From contig CADCHI010000021.1 in the NCBI GenBank assembly GCA_902801165.1, positions 1 through 39,759 on the forward strand: a stretch of 39,759 nt of DNA, read 5' to 3'. Position numbers and translations under genes: made by a program. Positions within the stretch are counted from its first letter, which is position 1. Every line of letters begins with the position of its first letter. This document shows positions 16,914-24,138 of the stretch, piece after piece. Under the pieces are notes generated by a model, which saw only the letters and a list, made by a program, of their open reading frames with translations, had not been told where the DNA came from and did no database searches. Source of the DNA: an uncultured Eubacteriales bacterium (GTDB taxonomy: Bacteria; Bacillota; Clostridia; Christensenellales; Aristaeellaceae).

Positions 16914-19319
16914 ATGAGAAAGGCGTTCCATATCAGAACCATTCTGCCGGTATTTGTTGTGTTGATCTGCTTTGCCCTGTGTTTGAACCTCGCGTTCTTT
17001 GCCGTCGTCACCCGGTTCGGCGAATCCAACGCCGACGATTTCTCCGCCGCGTTGAACTACATCTTCCAGCCCGTGTCGGAAATGCTGGACGCCCATTACA
17101 TGTCGGAGGTGGACGCGCCGATGGAGGCGCTGGTCGGCTCGTCGCCCTACATCAGCTATTCCTTCGCCACGAAGCAGTATCCGGCCAACAACGAGCTCAT
17201 CGCGCGCCTGGAAGATGACCTCGACAGGCTGTGCGAGGCCTCATCCGCCATCACCGCCGCGCTGATCTACTCCCCCACCGTCGACAGCTACATCGCCTCC
17301 ACCTCCCTGACCTCGGCGGGCTCCCCCATCCCGGACGGCCTGACCGGCATTCGCAACCTGTTGTATGATTACAACACCGGATCGCTGAAAAAGAGTTCTG
17401 TCAGCGCGACGGAGCACCTCACCTTCATTTTTCAAACCCAGGGGGCCCTGGTGGTCACCAAGGATCTTGCCACCCTGTCGGGGCAGGTCTACTCTACGCT
17501 GTTCCTGTTCCTGGACATCGACGACTTCGCTTCCTATTTATATAATGACATGACGCTTAACGCCCACTATCACAGCAACATCGAGTTCGGCATCTTCGAT
17601 GAGGGCGGAAACCCGCTGTACACCAGCGCCTCCCTGGACGACGCCGCGGCAGGCGAGGTCCTCTTCCGCACCGCGGACAGCGCCGAGGTGCTGCGCCTGG
17701 ACGATTCCTACGGCGTCTCCTTCCGCTCCACCATCCTGAACTGGCAGTATGTGTTCGTCGTGGACCGGGCGTTCCTGTCGCCGTTCTCCAATCCCGTCAG
17801 CAACCGTGGCATGTTCCTGATCGGCGTGGGCATGTCGGTCGTGCTCGCCCTCGTCTTTATACTGCTCCTGCGCCTCCTCTACCGGCCGGTGGATGAATCC
17901 CTCTCGGCGCTGATCCGCAAGCTGGATGTGGACGTAAATGTGCCTCTGCTCAGGCGTCCGAACGCCTTCGACGCCATCAGCGACCAGGTTTCCGTGCGTC
18001 TGACGGAGGCGGAGGAAGTCAAGAGCGTGCTCTCCCGCATCTCCAACGAGGCCGTCAGCATGCTCTTCTTCAGGATGCTCTCCGGCGTGCGCGTCGAGCC
18101 GCACAGCCTGGAGGCCGCCATGAAGTACACCGACTACGGCTTCGGCATCGACGATGTGTATGTCGCCGGCGTGGCTGCCTACCGAAACGGCGCGGGCATG
18201 CGGCTGGAAACCCGCCAGGAGGTCAACGACTTCCTGACCCGGAACCTGGACAAGTTCGGGGTCCGCTATCCCTGCAACCACATCGCGCTGACGCTGGACA
18301 TGCCGTTCTTCGCTCTGGTCATCTCCTTCCCGGCAGGCACCTCCATCGCCAAGTGCAAGCACATGCTCAATGAGCTGACCAAGCAGCTCGTCGGCGCGAC
18401 AAAGACCGCCAACCTGCCCCTGGAGCTGCGCTTCGGGCACCTCTACCACTCCATCTACGACCTGTCCTTCTCCTTCTACGAGGGCATGAAGCAGCTGGAG
18501 GACACGCGGCCACAGGCGGAGCCCGGCGTCCCCGCTTCGGAGCCGACGGACGCGCCAGCCGCCGCGCCTGCGGCGGAGCTGCCGCCTCCCGCGGAGCAGG
18601 TCCCGGCGGAAGCGGACGCGGGCATGGACTACATCGGCCTGATCGACCGACGGGCCGCGCAGATCGTGGGCTTCGTGCTGGAGGGCAAGCGGGACGCCGT
18701 TCCCCAGGTGCTGGACAGGACGCTCCGCGCCATACTGAACGACGCTGAGCCCGACCGGTGCGCGGAGCACGCCAAGCGCCTGGTCAGCGCGGTCACCGAG
18801 GCCATGATCAACAACCGCTTCGTGGTCCACGAGCATCTGACGGACGTCTCCGGCCAGCTGACCGAGGCCATCCGCGAAGGACTCACCGACGAACAGCTGG
18901 TGGAGCAGACCCGCCAGGGCGTGTACACGCTGTGCGAGGACCTGGGTCGCGTGCTGGAAAAGCAGCGCAACCCCTACATCAACGCCGCGCTGGAGTACAT
19001 CGACGCCCACTACAGCGACCCCGCCCTGTCCCTTGAGGAGATCGCCGAGAGCCTGGGCATCGCGCCGAACTACCTGAGCTCCCTGTTCAGCAAGAGCCTC
19101 GGCAAGAAGCTGTTCGAGTACGTCAACGAGGTGCGGCTGGAGAAGGCCATCGAAATGCTCCTGACGACCCGGGAAACCGTCAACGACATCGGCGAAAAGA
19201 GCGGCTTCGGCTCGCCCCGCAACTTCATGCGCCAGTTCAAGAAGTACACTGACATGACCCCCACCGCCTACCGCAAGCAGCATCAAAGCGGCGGAGAAGC
19301 CAAGGAAACGGAGGAATAA
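16914..19319 (+). CDS. Membrane-anchored AraC-family regulator with extracellular sensor domain
   Basis: The start is the ATG at 16914, eight bases after AGGAG. The 801-residue protein has a transmembrane helix at about residues 8-29, an extracytoplasmic dCache-like sensor of about 270 residues, a second helix (MFLIGVGMSVVLALVFILLL), then a cytoplasmic region of about 200 residues, a Pro/Ala-rich linker (near 18514-18625), another helical region and a C-terminal double helix-turn-helix of the AraC type (SLEEIAESLGIAPNYLSSLF and TVNDIGEKSGFGSPRNFMRQFKKY). Such one-component sensors bind an external ligand and switch on a neighbouring ABC importer. Divergent placement next to the importer operon supports that role here. 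Confidence 0.85.
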   Translation: MRKAFHIRTILPVFVVLICFALCLNLAFFAVVTRFGESNADDFSAALNYIFQPVSEMLDAHYMSEVDAPMEALVGSSPYISYSFATKQYPANNELIARLEDDLDRLCEASSAITAALIYSPTVDSYIASTSLTSAGSPIPDGLTGIRNLLYDYNTGSLKKSSVSATEHLTFIFQTQGALVVTKDLATLSGQVYSTLFLFLDIDDFASYLYNDMTLNAHYHSNIEFGIFDEGGNPLYTSASLDDAAAGEVLFRTADSAEVLRLDDSYGVSFRSTILNWQYVFVVDRAFLSPFSNPVSNRGMFLIGVGMSVVLALVFILLLRLLYRPVDESLSALIRKLDVDVNVPLLRRPNAFDAISDQVSVRLTEAEEVKSVLSRISNEAVSMLFFRMLSGVRVEPHSLEAAMKYTDYGFGIDDVYVAGVAAYRNGAGMRLETRQEVNDFLTRNLDKFGVRYPCNHIALTLDMPFFALVISFPAGTSIAKCKHMLNELTKQLVGATKTANLPLELRFGHLYHSIYDLSFSFYEGMKQLEDTRPQAEPGVPASEPTDAPAAAPAAELPPPAEQVPAEADAGMDYIGLIDRRAAQIVGFVLEGKRDAVPQVLDRTLRAILNDAEPDRCAEHAKRLVSAVTEAMINNRFVVHEHLTDVSGQLTEAIREGLTDEQLVEQTRQGVYTLCEDLGRVLEKQRNPYINAALEYIDAHYSDPALSLEEIAESLGIAPNYLSSLFSKSLGKKLFEYVNEVRLEKAIEMLLTTRETVNDIGEKSGFGSPRNFMRQFKKYTDMTPTAYRKQHQSGGEAKETEE

Positions 19320-19322
19320 GCC

Positions 19323-19835
19323 ATGCGCGCGATCGTCAACAAGACCAAGACCATCCTCGCCTCGGCCATGGTCGCCTTCTTCGGCGGCTACGGCGTTTAT
19401 TTCGCCGTCACAAGGGCGTGGCTGCCCGCCGCGGTGTTCCTCGCCGTCGCGGCGCTGTTCGGCTTCGTACTGGTGCGCTACGGCAGCGTGCTGTGCATCG
19501 ACGATGAAAAGCTGGAATTGAGGTTCCTCGGCCTTCCGCGCAAGGCGCTTCCGTGGTCCCAGGTCCGGGAGGTCGGCCTGATCGGCGAGAACGTGTTCAA
19601 CCACGGCAAGAAAAAAAAGACCGGCGACAAGTATCTCTACTTCTCTCCGGTGAAGATGGATGCCGACGAGCGCTTCCAGATGATCGTGAAGTGGCCGCCG
19701 AAGGACAAGCTGTACGCGGAATACTCGGAAAAGCTGCTGGCCTATGCCCTGGCCATTTGGGGCAGGGAATTGGAAACCTACAATGTGGAGGATCTGTACG
19801 CCAACACATCAGAGCCGAGGGGCGGCAAGCAATAA
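19323..19835 (+). CDS. Small membrane protein with PH-like domain
   Basis: A 170-residue protein with two hydrophobic helices in the first 55 residues (about 10-30 and 33-52), then a soluble part whose YGSVLCIDDEKLELRFLGL...LPWSQVREVGLIG pattern resembles bacterial PH-like (bPH/YdbS-type) domains. It begins 3 bases after the AraC regulator stop with GGAGG inside that gene, so the two are co-translated. It may help the membrane regulator or have a separate envelope role; function unknown. Confidence 0.6.
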   Translation: MRAIVNKTKTILASAMVAFFGGYGVYFAVTRAWLPAAVFLAVAALFGFVLVRYGSVLCIDDEKLELRFLGLPRKALPWSQVREVGLIGENVFNHGKKKKTGDKYLYFSPVKMDADERFQMIVKWPPKDKLYAEYSEKLLAYALAIWGRELETYNVEDLYANTSEPRGGKQ

Positions 19836-19859
19836 TCGTAACCGTTCAGTGATGTGAAT

Positions 19860-19890
19860 GCCCTGGAATTTGCAAAGCAAATTCCAGGGC
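19860..19890. terminator. Palindromic hairpin between convergent genes
   Basis: Perfect 14-bp stem (19860-19873 with 19877-19890) and a 3-base AAA loop, 24 bases past the stop of the plus-strand gene. No T-tract follows on either strand, so termination is likely but not certain. The remaining space to 20039 holds the heptamer array and a weak GCTGCCGC...GCGGAAGCGGCA hairpin, no gene. Confidence 0.5.
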
Positions 19891-19891
19891 A

Positions 19892-19926
19892 AGTCAATAG
19901 TCAACAGGCAACAGCCAACAGTCAAA
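19892..19926. repeat. Tandem heptamer array (5 x 7 bp)
   Basis: Five units in register: AGTCAAT, AGTCAAC, AGGCAAC, AGCCAAC, AGTCAAA. An inverted partial copy (TGCCTGTTGACTC) follows near 19988. Same unit consensus as the array at 11129-11156 read on its minus strand. Confidence 0.6.
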
Positions 19927-20039
19927 ATGTGGCTGCCGCGCTTTATCGCAGGATTGGTTGAAAACGCGGAAGCGGCATTCTGACTGATGCCTGTTGACTC
20001 AGACAAATACCAATTTGCCCTGCATCTGACCTATCGCCG

Positions 20040-21383
20040 TCAATCCTCAAATCCGCCCTCTTCGATCACCTTCGCATACCACTTCGCGCTGTTCTTGGGG
20101 ACGCGCTCCAGGGTTTCGTAGTTGGTGTAGTAGACGCCATAGCGGGCCTCATAGCCGGCGGACCACTCGAAGTTGTCCATCAGCGACCACAGGTAGTAGC
20201 CCCGCACATCGACGCCCTCGTCCATGGCCTGGCGAAGGGGTTTCAAAACGCCCTTGATGTAGTCGATGCGCTCCTGGTCGTTCAGCAGCGATTCCACATC
20301 CGGCGTGTCCGTCTGGGGCATGCCGTTTTCGCTGATGAAGATCGGCACATTGATCTTGTACACGTCCTTCAGCATGTGCAGCACGTCCACCAGCACCTCG
20401 GTGTGCACCTCCGGGCGGTTCTGGTAGTTGCCGCCCTCGGCCACGGCCTGCTTGCGGCGGCGCTCCTCGTCCACATTGTCGTAGAGGCCGTTGTAGAAGT
20501 TCAGGCCGTAGAAGTCCACCTGCTGGCACATGGTCTCGTAGTCGCCCGGCTCCATGCGCAGGACGATGCCGTTGTCCCGCATGTGCTTCATCAGCTTTTC
20601 GGAGTAGCCGCCCAGGAACAGCGGGTGCAGGAACATGCCGTAGCCCGCGATCTCATTGTTGAACTCGGCGCTGGCGACATCCTCGGCGTTGTCCGGGCGA
20701 GCGGGATAGTGCTTCCACACGTCCACCACGATGCCGATCTTCGCATTGGGAAGATTCTTTTTCCTGAACAGCTTCACCGCCTCGCCATGGCACACCATCA
20801 GGTTGTGCACGCACTGCCGCGCCCAGGCCTCGTCGTTCAGGCCCGGGGCGAAGAAGCCCGCGGCGTTGCCCACGTAGGTGGCGATGGGCTCGTTGAAGGT
20901 GACCCAGTAATCCACATCCCAGCCGAAGTTGTCCAGCAGCACCTCCGCGTAGCGGGTGAACCACTTCACCATGTCACGGTTGCCAAAGCCGCCCTTGGCC
21001 TGCAGCGCCCAGGGCAGGTCCCAGTGGAACATGGTGGCGTTGGGAACGATGCCGTTCTCTTTGAGAAGCGCGATCAGCTTCTTATAATAGGCGATGCCCT
21101 CCGGGTTCACCGCGCCGGTGCCGTCCGGGATGATGCGAGGCCAGGCGAAGGAGAAGCGATAGGACTTCACGCCCAGCTCCTTCAGCATCTCCACATCCCG
21201 CTCCACCAGGTGGTAGGAATCGCAGGCCACGTCCGGCACGCCGCCCTTGTTGATCTTGCCGGGAATGCGGCTGAACACGTCCCAGTTGGACAGGCCACGC
21301 CCGCCATCTGTCATGCCGCCCTCGATCTGCTGGGCCGCGGTGGCCACGCCCCAGATGAAATCCTTCGGAAATGCGTACTTCAT
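20040..21383 (-). CDS. Beta-glucosidase/6-phospho-beta-glucosidase-fold enzyme, GH1
   Basis: A 447-residue full-length GH1 enzyme. It has the N-terminal FIWGVATAAQQIEG signature, HWDLPWALQ, VTFNEP with acid/base Glu165, and FISENGMP with nucleophile Glu352, plus the C-terminal WSLMDNFEWSAGYEARYGV substrate-binding strand. The WSAGYEARYG form is that of beta-glucosidases, not of phospho-glucosidases. No signal peptide, so it cleaves imported beta-glucosides. It is the last gene of a three-gene operon behind a VOC protein and a Gfo/Idh/MocA oxidoreductase, 3 bases after the former. Confidence 0.93.
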   Translation of the reverse strand: MKYAFPKDFIWGVATAAQQIEGGMTDGGRGLSNWDVFSRIPGKINKGGVPDVACDSYHLVERDVEMLKELGVKSYRFSFAWPRIIPDGTGAVNPEGIAYYKKLIALLKENGIVPNATMFHWDLPWALQAKGGFGNRDMVKWFTRYAEVLLDNFGWDVDYWVTFNEPIATYVGNAAGFFAPGLNDEAWARQCVHNLMVCHGEAVKLFRKKNLPNAKIGIVVDVWKHYPARPDNAEDVASAEFNNEIAGYGMFLHPLFLGGYSEKLMKHMRDNGIVLRMEPGDYETMCQQVDFYGLNFYNGLYDNVDEERRRKQAVAEGGNYQNRPEVHTEVLVDVLHMLKDVYKINVPIFISENGMPQTDTPDVESLLNDQERIDYIKGVLKPLRQAMDEGVDVRGYYLWSLMDNFEWSAGYEARYGVYYTNYETLERVPKNSAKWYAKVIEEGGFED

Positions 21384-21386
21384 ATT

Positions 21387-21902
21387 TTATCTGTCCTTTC
21401 TGCCGTAGATCTGGTAAGATTCGGGGCCGTACTGGTGCACCTCAATTCGGATGCCCTCGGGATCGTGGAACCACATGGTCCAGTTCCCATCCAGGGACGG
21501 GCCGGGTTTGATGTCGATGTACTCCCCCGCCCCCCGCTCGATCAGCTGCCGGTGGAAGGCCTGGATGTCGTCCACCACGAAGGAGAAGTGGGTGTAGCCG
21601 TAGTGCTCGGGCCTGTAGGGGTTGTCCACATGGGCGTCCACCTCGTTGAACAGCTCGATGAACCGGTCCTTGTCCCCGGGCCACTCCAGATAGACGATCC
21701 AGCGCACATCTTTAAGCTTCTTAAGCCTTTCGACCTCCTCCGGCTTCATCTGCGCCCAGCGCTCCGGGTGCTCCTCCGGGATGAGGTCGCCGTAGTACAG
21801 CGAAAACTTCTCCCTGCAGTCCAGCACGTCCTCATAAAACTTCTGCGTCCGGTCCAGGTCCTTGCAGTTGAACCCGATGTGGGCATTCGCGGTGACGATC
21901 AT
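21387..21902 (-). CDS. VOC-superfamily (glyoxalase/dioxygenase-fold) protein
   Basis: A 171-residue protein with two beta-alpha-beta-beta-beta modules. AHIGFNCKDLDRTQKFYEDVL starts the first, and GYTHFSFVVDDIQAFHRQL plus MWFHDPEGIRIEVHQYG form the second. His8, His about 135 and Glu about 157 are candidate metal ligands. The family includes glyoxalase I, epimerases and ring-cleaving dioxygenases; substrate unknown. It lies between the oxidoreductase and GH1 genes (13 and 3 bases away), so it probably handles a sugar-derived or aglycone intermediate such as a keto-sugar. Confidence 0.75.
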   Translation of the reverse strand: MIVTANAHIGFNCKDLDRTQKFYEDVLDCREKFSLYYGDLIPEEHPERWAQMKPEEVERLKKLKDVRWIVYLEWPGDKDRFIELFNEVDAHVDNPYRPEHYGYTHFSFVVDDIQAFHRQLIERGAGEYIDIKPGPSLDGNWTMWFHDPEGIRIEVHQYGPESYQIYGRKDR

Positions 21903-21915
21903 GTTCTCTTCCTCC

Positions 21916-23058
21916 TCAGGTCAGGCTGCTTTCTTCATTTTCCTTTGGAATCGACAGGGGCATTGAGCGCGCGCAGGTCGTCCCTACATCCACATACACG
22001 CCGTTCTGTTCGTGGCTCTTCACCATGCACTCCTGCACGTCCAGCACATGGCAGGCCCGCTCCTTGGAGGCGCGCATCTCCCGCCCGTCCCGGATGGCAT
22101 AGGCCATATCGGCCACGCCCACGCCGCGGGAATCCACGTTGTAGCCGAAGGGGATGTCGATCTTCACGCGCTCGGGCCTGTCCGCCTTTGAAAAGTCGTA
22201 GGTATTTTCATACAGACTCACCGAGCCGTTGAACCAGTCCGGGCAGCCCAGGTAGAGGATGCCACGGCTTCCATAGATGGCGAAGTAGGTCTGGTCGAAG
22301 AACACGCTGTCGGAGTTGATGGACATGGTGCCGGTGACGCCGCCCTCCAGCTCCAGCACCGAGTAGAACTGGCTCTCGTTGGGGGTGTCGATGACCTGGC
22401 CGAAGCGGGGCGAAAGTTCAAACTTGTTGACGTGGGTGGGATAGGGCGCCTTGATGTTGCAGCTGACCCGCTTCACCGGCCCCAGCAGGTTGATGAGCAT
22501 GGTGAGATAGTATACGGAGTAGTCCAGGATCACGCCGCCGCCGGGCTTGTTCATGTAATCCATCGCGCCAAGCATGCGGTCGTTGTCCCGATTGCCCACC
22601 ATGGCGAAGGAGGTGATGGTGCCAAGTCTCCCGCTGTCGATGATCTGCCGCGCGGTCTGCGCCCAACCGGAGAGGAAGGTGTCCGGCGCGGTGCCCAGGT
22701 ACAGACCCTTTGCGTCCGCCAAGGCGCTCATACGCCGGGCGGTGGCAAGGTCCAAGGCAAAGCATTTCTCGGTGTAGGCGTGCTTGCCCGCATTGAGGAT
22801 TCGGGTGATGAGCTCCTCGTGGGCGGCGGGCGGCGTCAGGTTCACGACGATGTCGATGCTCTCGTCGGCCAGCAGGTCGTCGATGGTGCAGGCCCGTGCG
22901 CCGTACTTCTCCGCGGCCTTCCGCGCCTTTTCGATGTGGCGGTCCGCGATGGCCTCCACCCTGATGATGTCAAAACGCTTTGCCATCGTATCGATATAGG
23001 TGCCGCTGATCATGCCCGTGCCGATCACGCCCACGCGATAAAAAGCCCTGTCCGCCAT
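21916..23058 (-). CDS. Gfo/Idh/MocA-family oxidoreductase
   Basis: The start is placed at the ATG at 23058 (MADRAFYRVGVIGTG); the open frame upstream covers the promoter. The 380-residue product has a Rossmann fold (VGVIGTGMISGTY) and the family C-terminal domain (KPGGGVILDYSVYYLTMLINLLG). The usual EKP loop is EKC here (Glu97-Lys98-Cys99); the lysine is kept. Family members oxidise or reduce sugar hydroxyls with NAD(P); some oxidise C3 of glycosides to set up non-hydrolytic cleavage. First gene of the operon with the VOC and GH1 genes, and divergent from an AraC regulator. Its ribosome site (GGGGGTTGAAGTGC) is spaced loosely. Confidence 0.85.
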   Translation of the reverse strand: MADRAFYRVGVIGTGMISGTYIDTMAKRFDIIRVEAIADRHIEKARKAAEKYGARACTIDDLLADESIDIVVNLTPPAAHEELITRILNAGKHAYTEKCFALDLATARRMSALADAKGLYLGTAPDTFLSGWAQTARQIIDSGRLGTITSFAMVGNRDNDRMLGAMDYMNKPGGGVILDYSVYYLTMLINLLGPVKRVSCNIKAPYPTHVNKFELSPRFGQVIDTPNESQFYSVLELEGGVTGTMSINSDSVFFDQTYFAIYGSRGILYLGCPDWFNGSVSLYENTYDFSKADRPERVKIDIPFGYNVDSRGVGVADMAYAIRDGREMRASKERACHVLDVQECMVKSHEQNGVYVDVGTTCARSMPLSIPKENEESSLT

Positions 23059-23092
23059 GCACTTCAACCCCCGTTTTTTATTCTCTGCTATC

Positions 23093-23121
23093 ATTATAAA
23101 CGGTTCTTGACAGGCACTCAA
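23093..23121 (-). promoter_or_regulatory. Sigma-A promoter of Gfo-VOC-GH1 operon
   Basis: Minus strand: -35 TTGAGT (23116-23121), 17-base spacer, -10 TATAAT (23093-23098). It overlaps the divergent regulator promoter, so the two polymerases should exclude each other. Confidence 0.75.
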
Positions 23122-23136
23122 TCTAAACATTATAAT
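23107..23136 (+). promoter_or_regulatory. Sigma-A promoter of AraC regulator
   Basis: -35 TTGACA (23107-23112), 18-base spacer, -10 TATAAT (23131-23136), 42 bases before the ATG at 23179. The -35 lies inside the spacer of the opposing promoter, and the -10 lies inside the putative operator at 23119-23153, which predicts autorepression. Confidence 0.75.
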
Positions 23137-23153
23137 ATTCATATAACGATATT
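23119..23153 (-). promoter_or_regulatory. Putative AraC operator, copy A
   Basis: A 35-bp block upstream of and touching the -35 of the minus-strand operon promoter. By eye 28 of 35 positions match the block at 30697-30731. Its distal 13-mer (23141-23153, ATATAACGATATT) ends 19 bases from the -35 box, the same as in copy B. The likely binder is the adjacent regulator (inference). Confidence 0.6.
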
Positions 23154-23178
23154 AATGAATTGATATGAGAGGTGCAGC

Positions 23179-24006
23179 ATGGTCTATTCCATACGACATT
23201 CCTCGCGCCGCGACAGCCGAATTCCATTGAAGCTGGTCTACATCGGCCACAATCACGAGCTGGAGCTGTCCAACCACCCCAATGGAGCGGGCTTTTGCAT
23301 GTGGTACACCTGCACCGAGGGCAAGGGCGAGTTCACGGTGGACGGCAAGCGGGTCATCATTCGGCCCGGCCAGTGCGTGATCCTGCTGCCGGACACGCCC
23401 TTTTCCTGCAAGGCGCTGCCGGGAGGCTGCATCATCCACCTGCTGGGATTCACGGGGCCCTGCTGCATCGAGCTTCTGCGGGTGTTCGGCATCGAGGAAT
23501 CCGGCATCTACCAGCTATCAGACAAATCCATTCTCCCCGAGGCCATGGAGCGCCTCGTGCGGATGCACCGGCATAACGCCGCCCCGGAGGAATACTCCAA
23601 GGTGTGCTACAGCCTCCTTCTCGATCTGGCCCCCCGCATCGAGCGGCTTTCCGACATCCAGGCCGAAGCCCCGGTCAACGAGGCGATCCAAATGGTCATG
23701 GAGTACCTCGAGGCCCACTACCGGGAGCCCATCAGCCTGGACACGCTGGCCGACGAGGTCCACCTGACCAAGGAATACCTGTGCGTGCTGTTCAAAAAGG
23801 AGATGGGTCATACCATCCTTCACCGGCTGACGCTGATTCGCATCGGCTGGGCGCGGCTGTACCTGGAGCAGTACCCCGACAAGAAGGCCTACGAGATCGG
23901 CAGGATGTGCGGCTTCGACAGTCCCAGCTACTTCGGCAAGAAGTTCCGGGAGGTCGTGGGCATGACGCCAGACGCCTATCGGCGCGTCAATTCCATCGTC
24001 GTCTGA
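23179..24006 (+). CDS. AraC-family transcriptional regulator with cupin-type sensor
   Basis: A 275-residue soluble regulator. Residues about 15-95 form a cupin/AraC-binding barrel (GFCMWYTCTEGKGEFTVDGK, then VIIRPGQCVILLPDTPF), which senses a small molecule, often a sugar. The last 100 residues carry the double helix-turn-helix (SLDTLADEVHLTKEYLCVLFKKEMG and KAYEIGRMCGFDSPSYFGKKFREVVGMTPDAYRR). Start ATG at 23179 behind GAGAGG. It is divergent from the Gfo-VOC-GH1 operon and precedes a GH78 gene on the same strand. The shared 35-bp block at 23119 and 30697 suggests it activates both minus-strand operons and limits its own promoter. Confidence 0.88.
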   Translation: MVYSIRHSSRRDSRIPLKLVYIGHNHELELSNHPNGAGFCMWYTCTEGKGEFTVDGKRVIIRPGQCVILLPDTPFSCKALPGGCIIHLLGFTGPCCIELLRVFGIEESGIYQLSDKSILPEAMERLVRMHRHNAAPEEYSKVCYSLLLDLAPRIERLSDIQAEAPVNEAIQMVMEYLEAHYREPISLDTLADEVHLTKEYLCVLFKKEMGHTILHRLTLIRIGWARLYLEQYPDKKAYEIGRMCGFDSPSYFGKKFREVVGMTPDAYRRVNSIVV

Positions 24007-24138
24007 TTTCAAGTATTGCTGACATTTCCCAAGTTCATCGTAATACCTGTCACTTTCCTTGAAAACTGCGCGTGGAAATGCCGGAAAAAGTGTGATAGCA
24101 TTGATGGTGAAATGAACCATGATACGGAGGGCAAGGCC

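Noticed and set aside
17538-19604. 688-codon minus-strand open frame opposite the membrane AraC regulator
   Set aside because: Shadow; the plus strand shows membrane spans and helix-turn-helix motifs.
24007-24138. A third copy of the AraC operator before the GH78 gene at 24139
   Set aside because: I looked for the ATATxACGATATT core and found no match; the gene may be read through from the regulator promoter instead.
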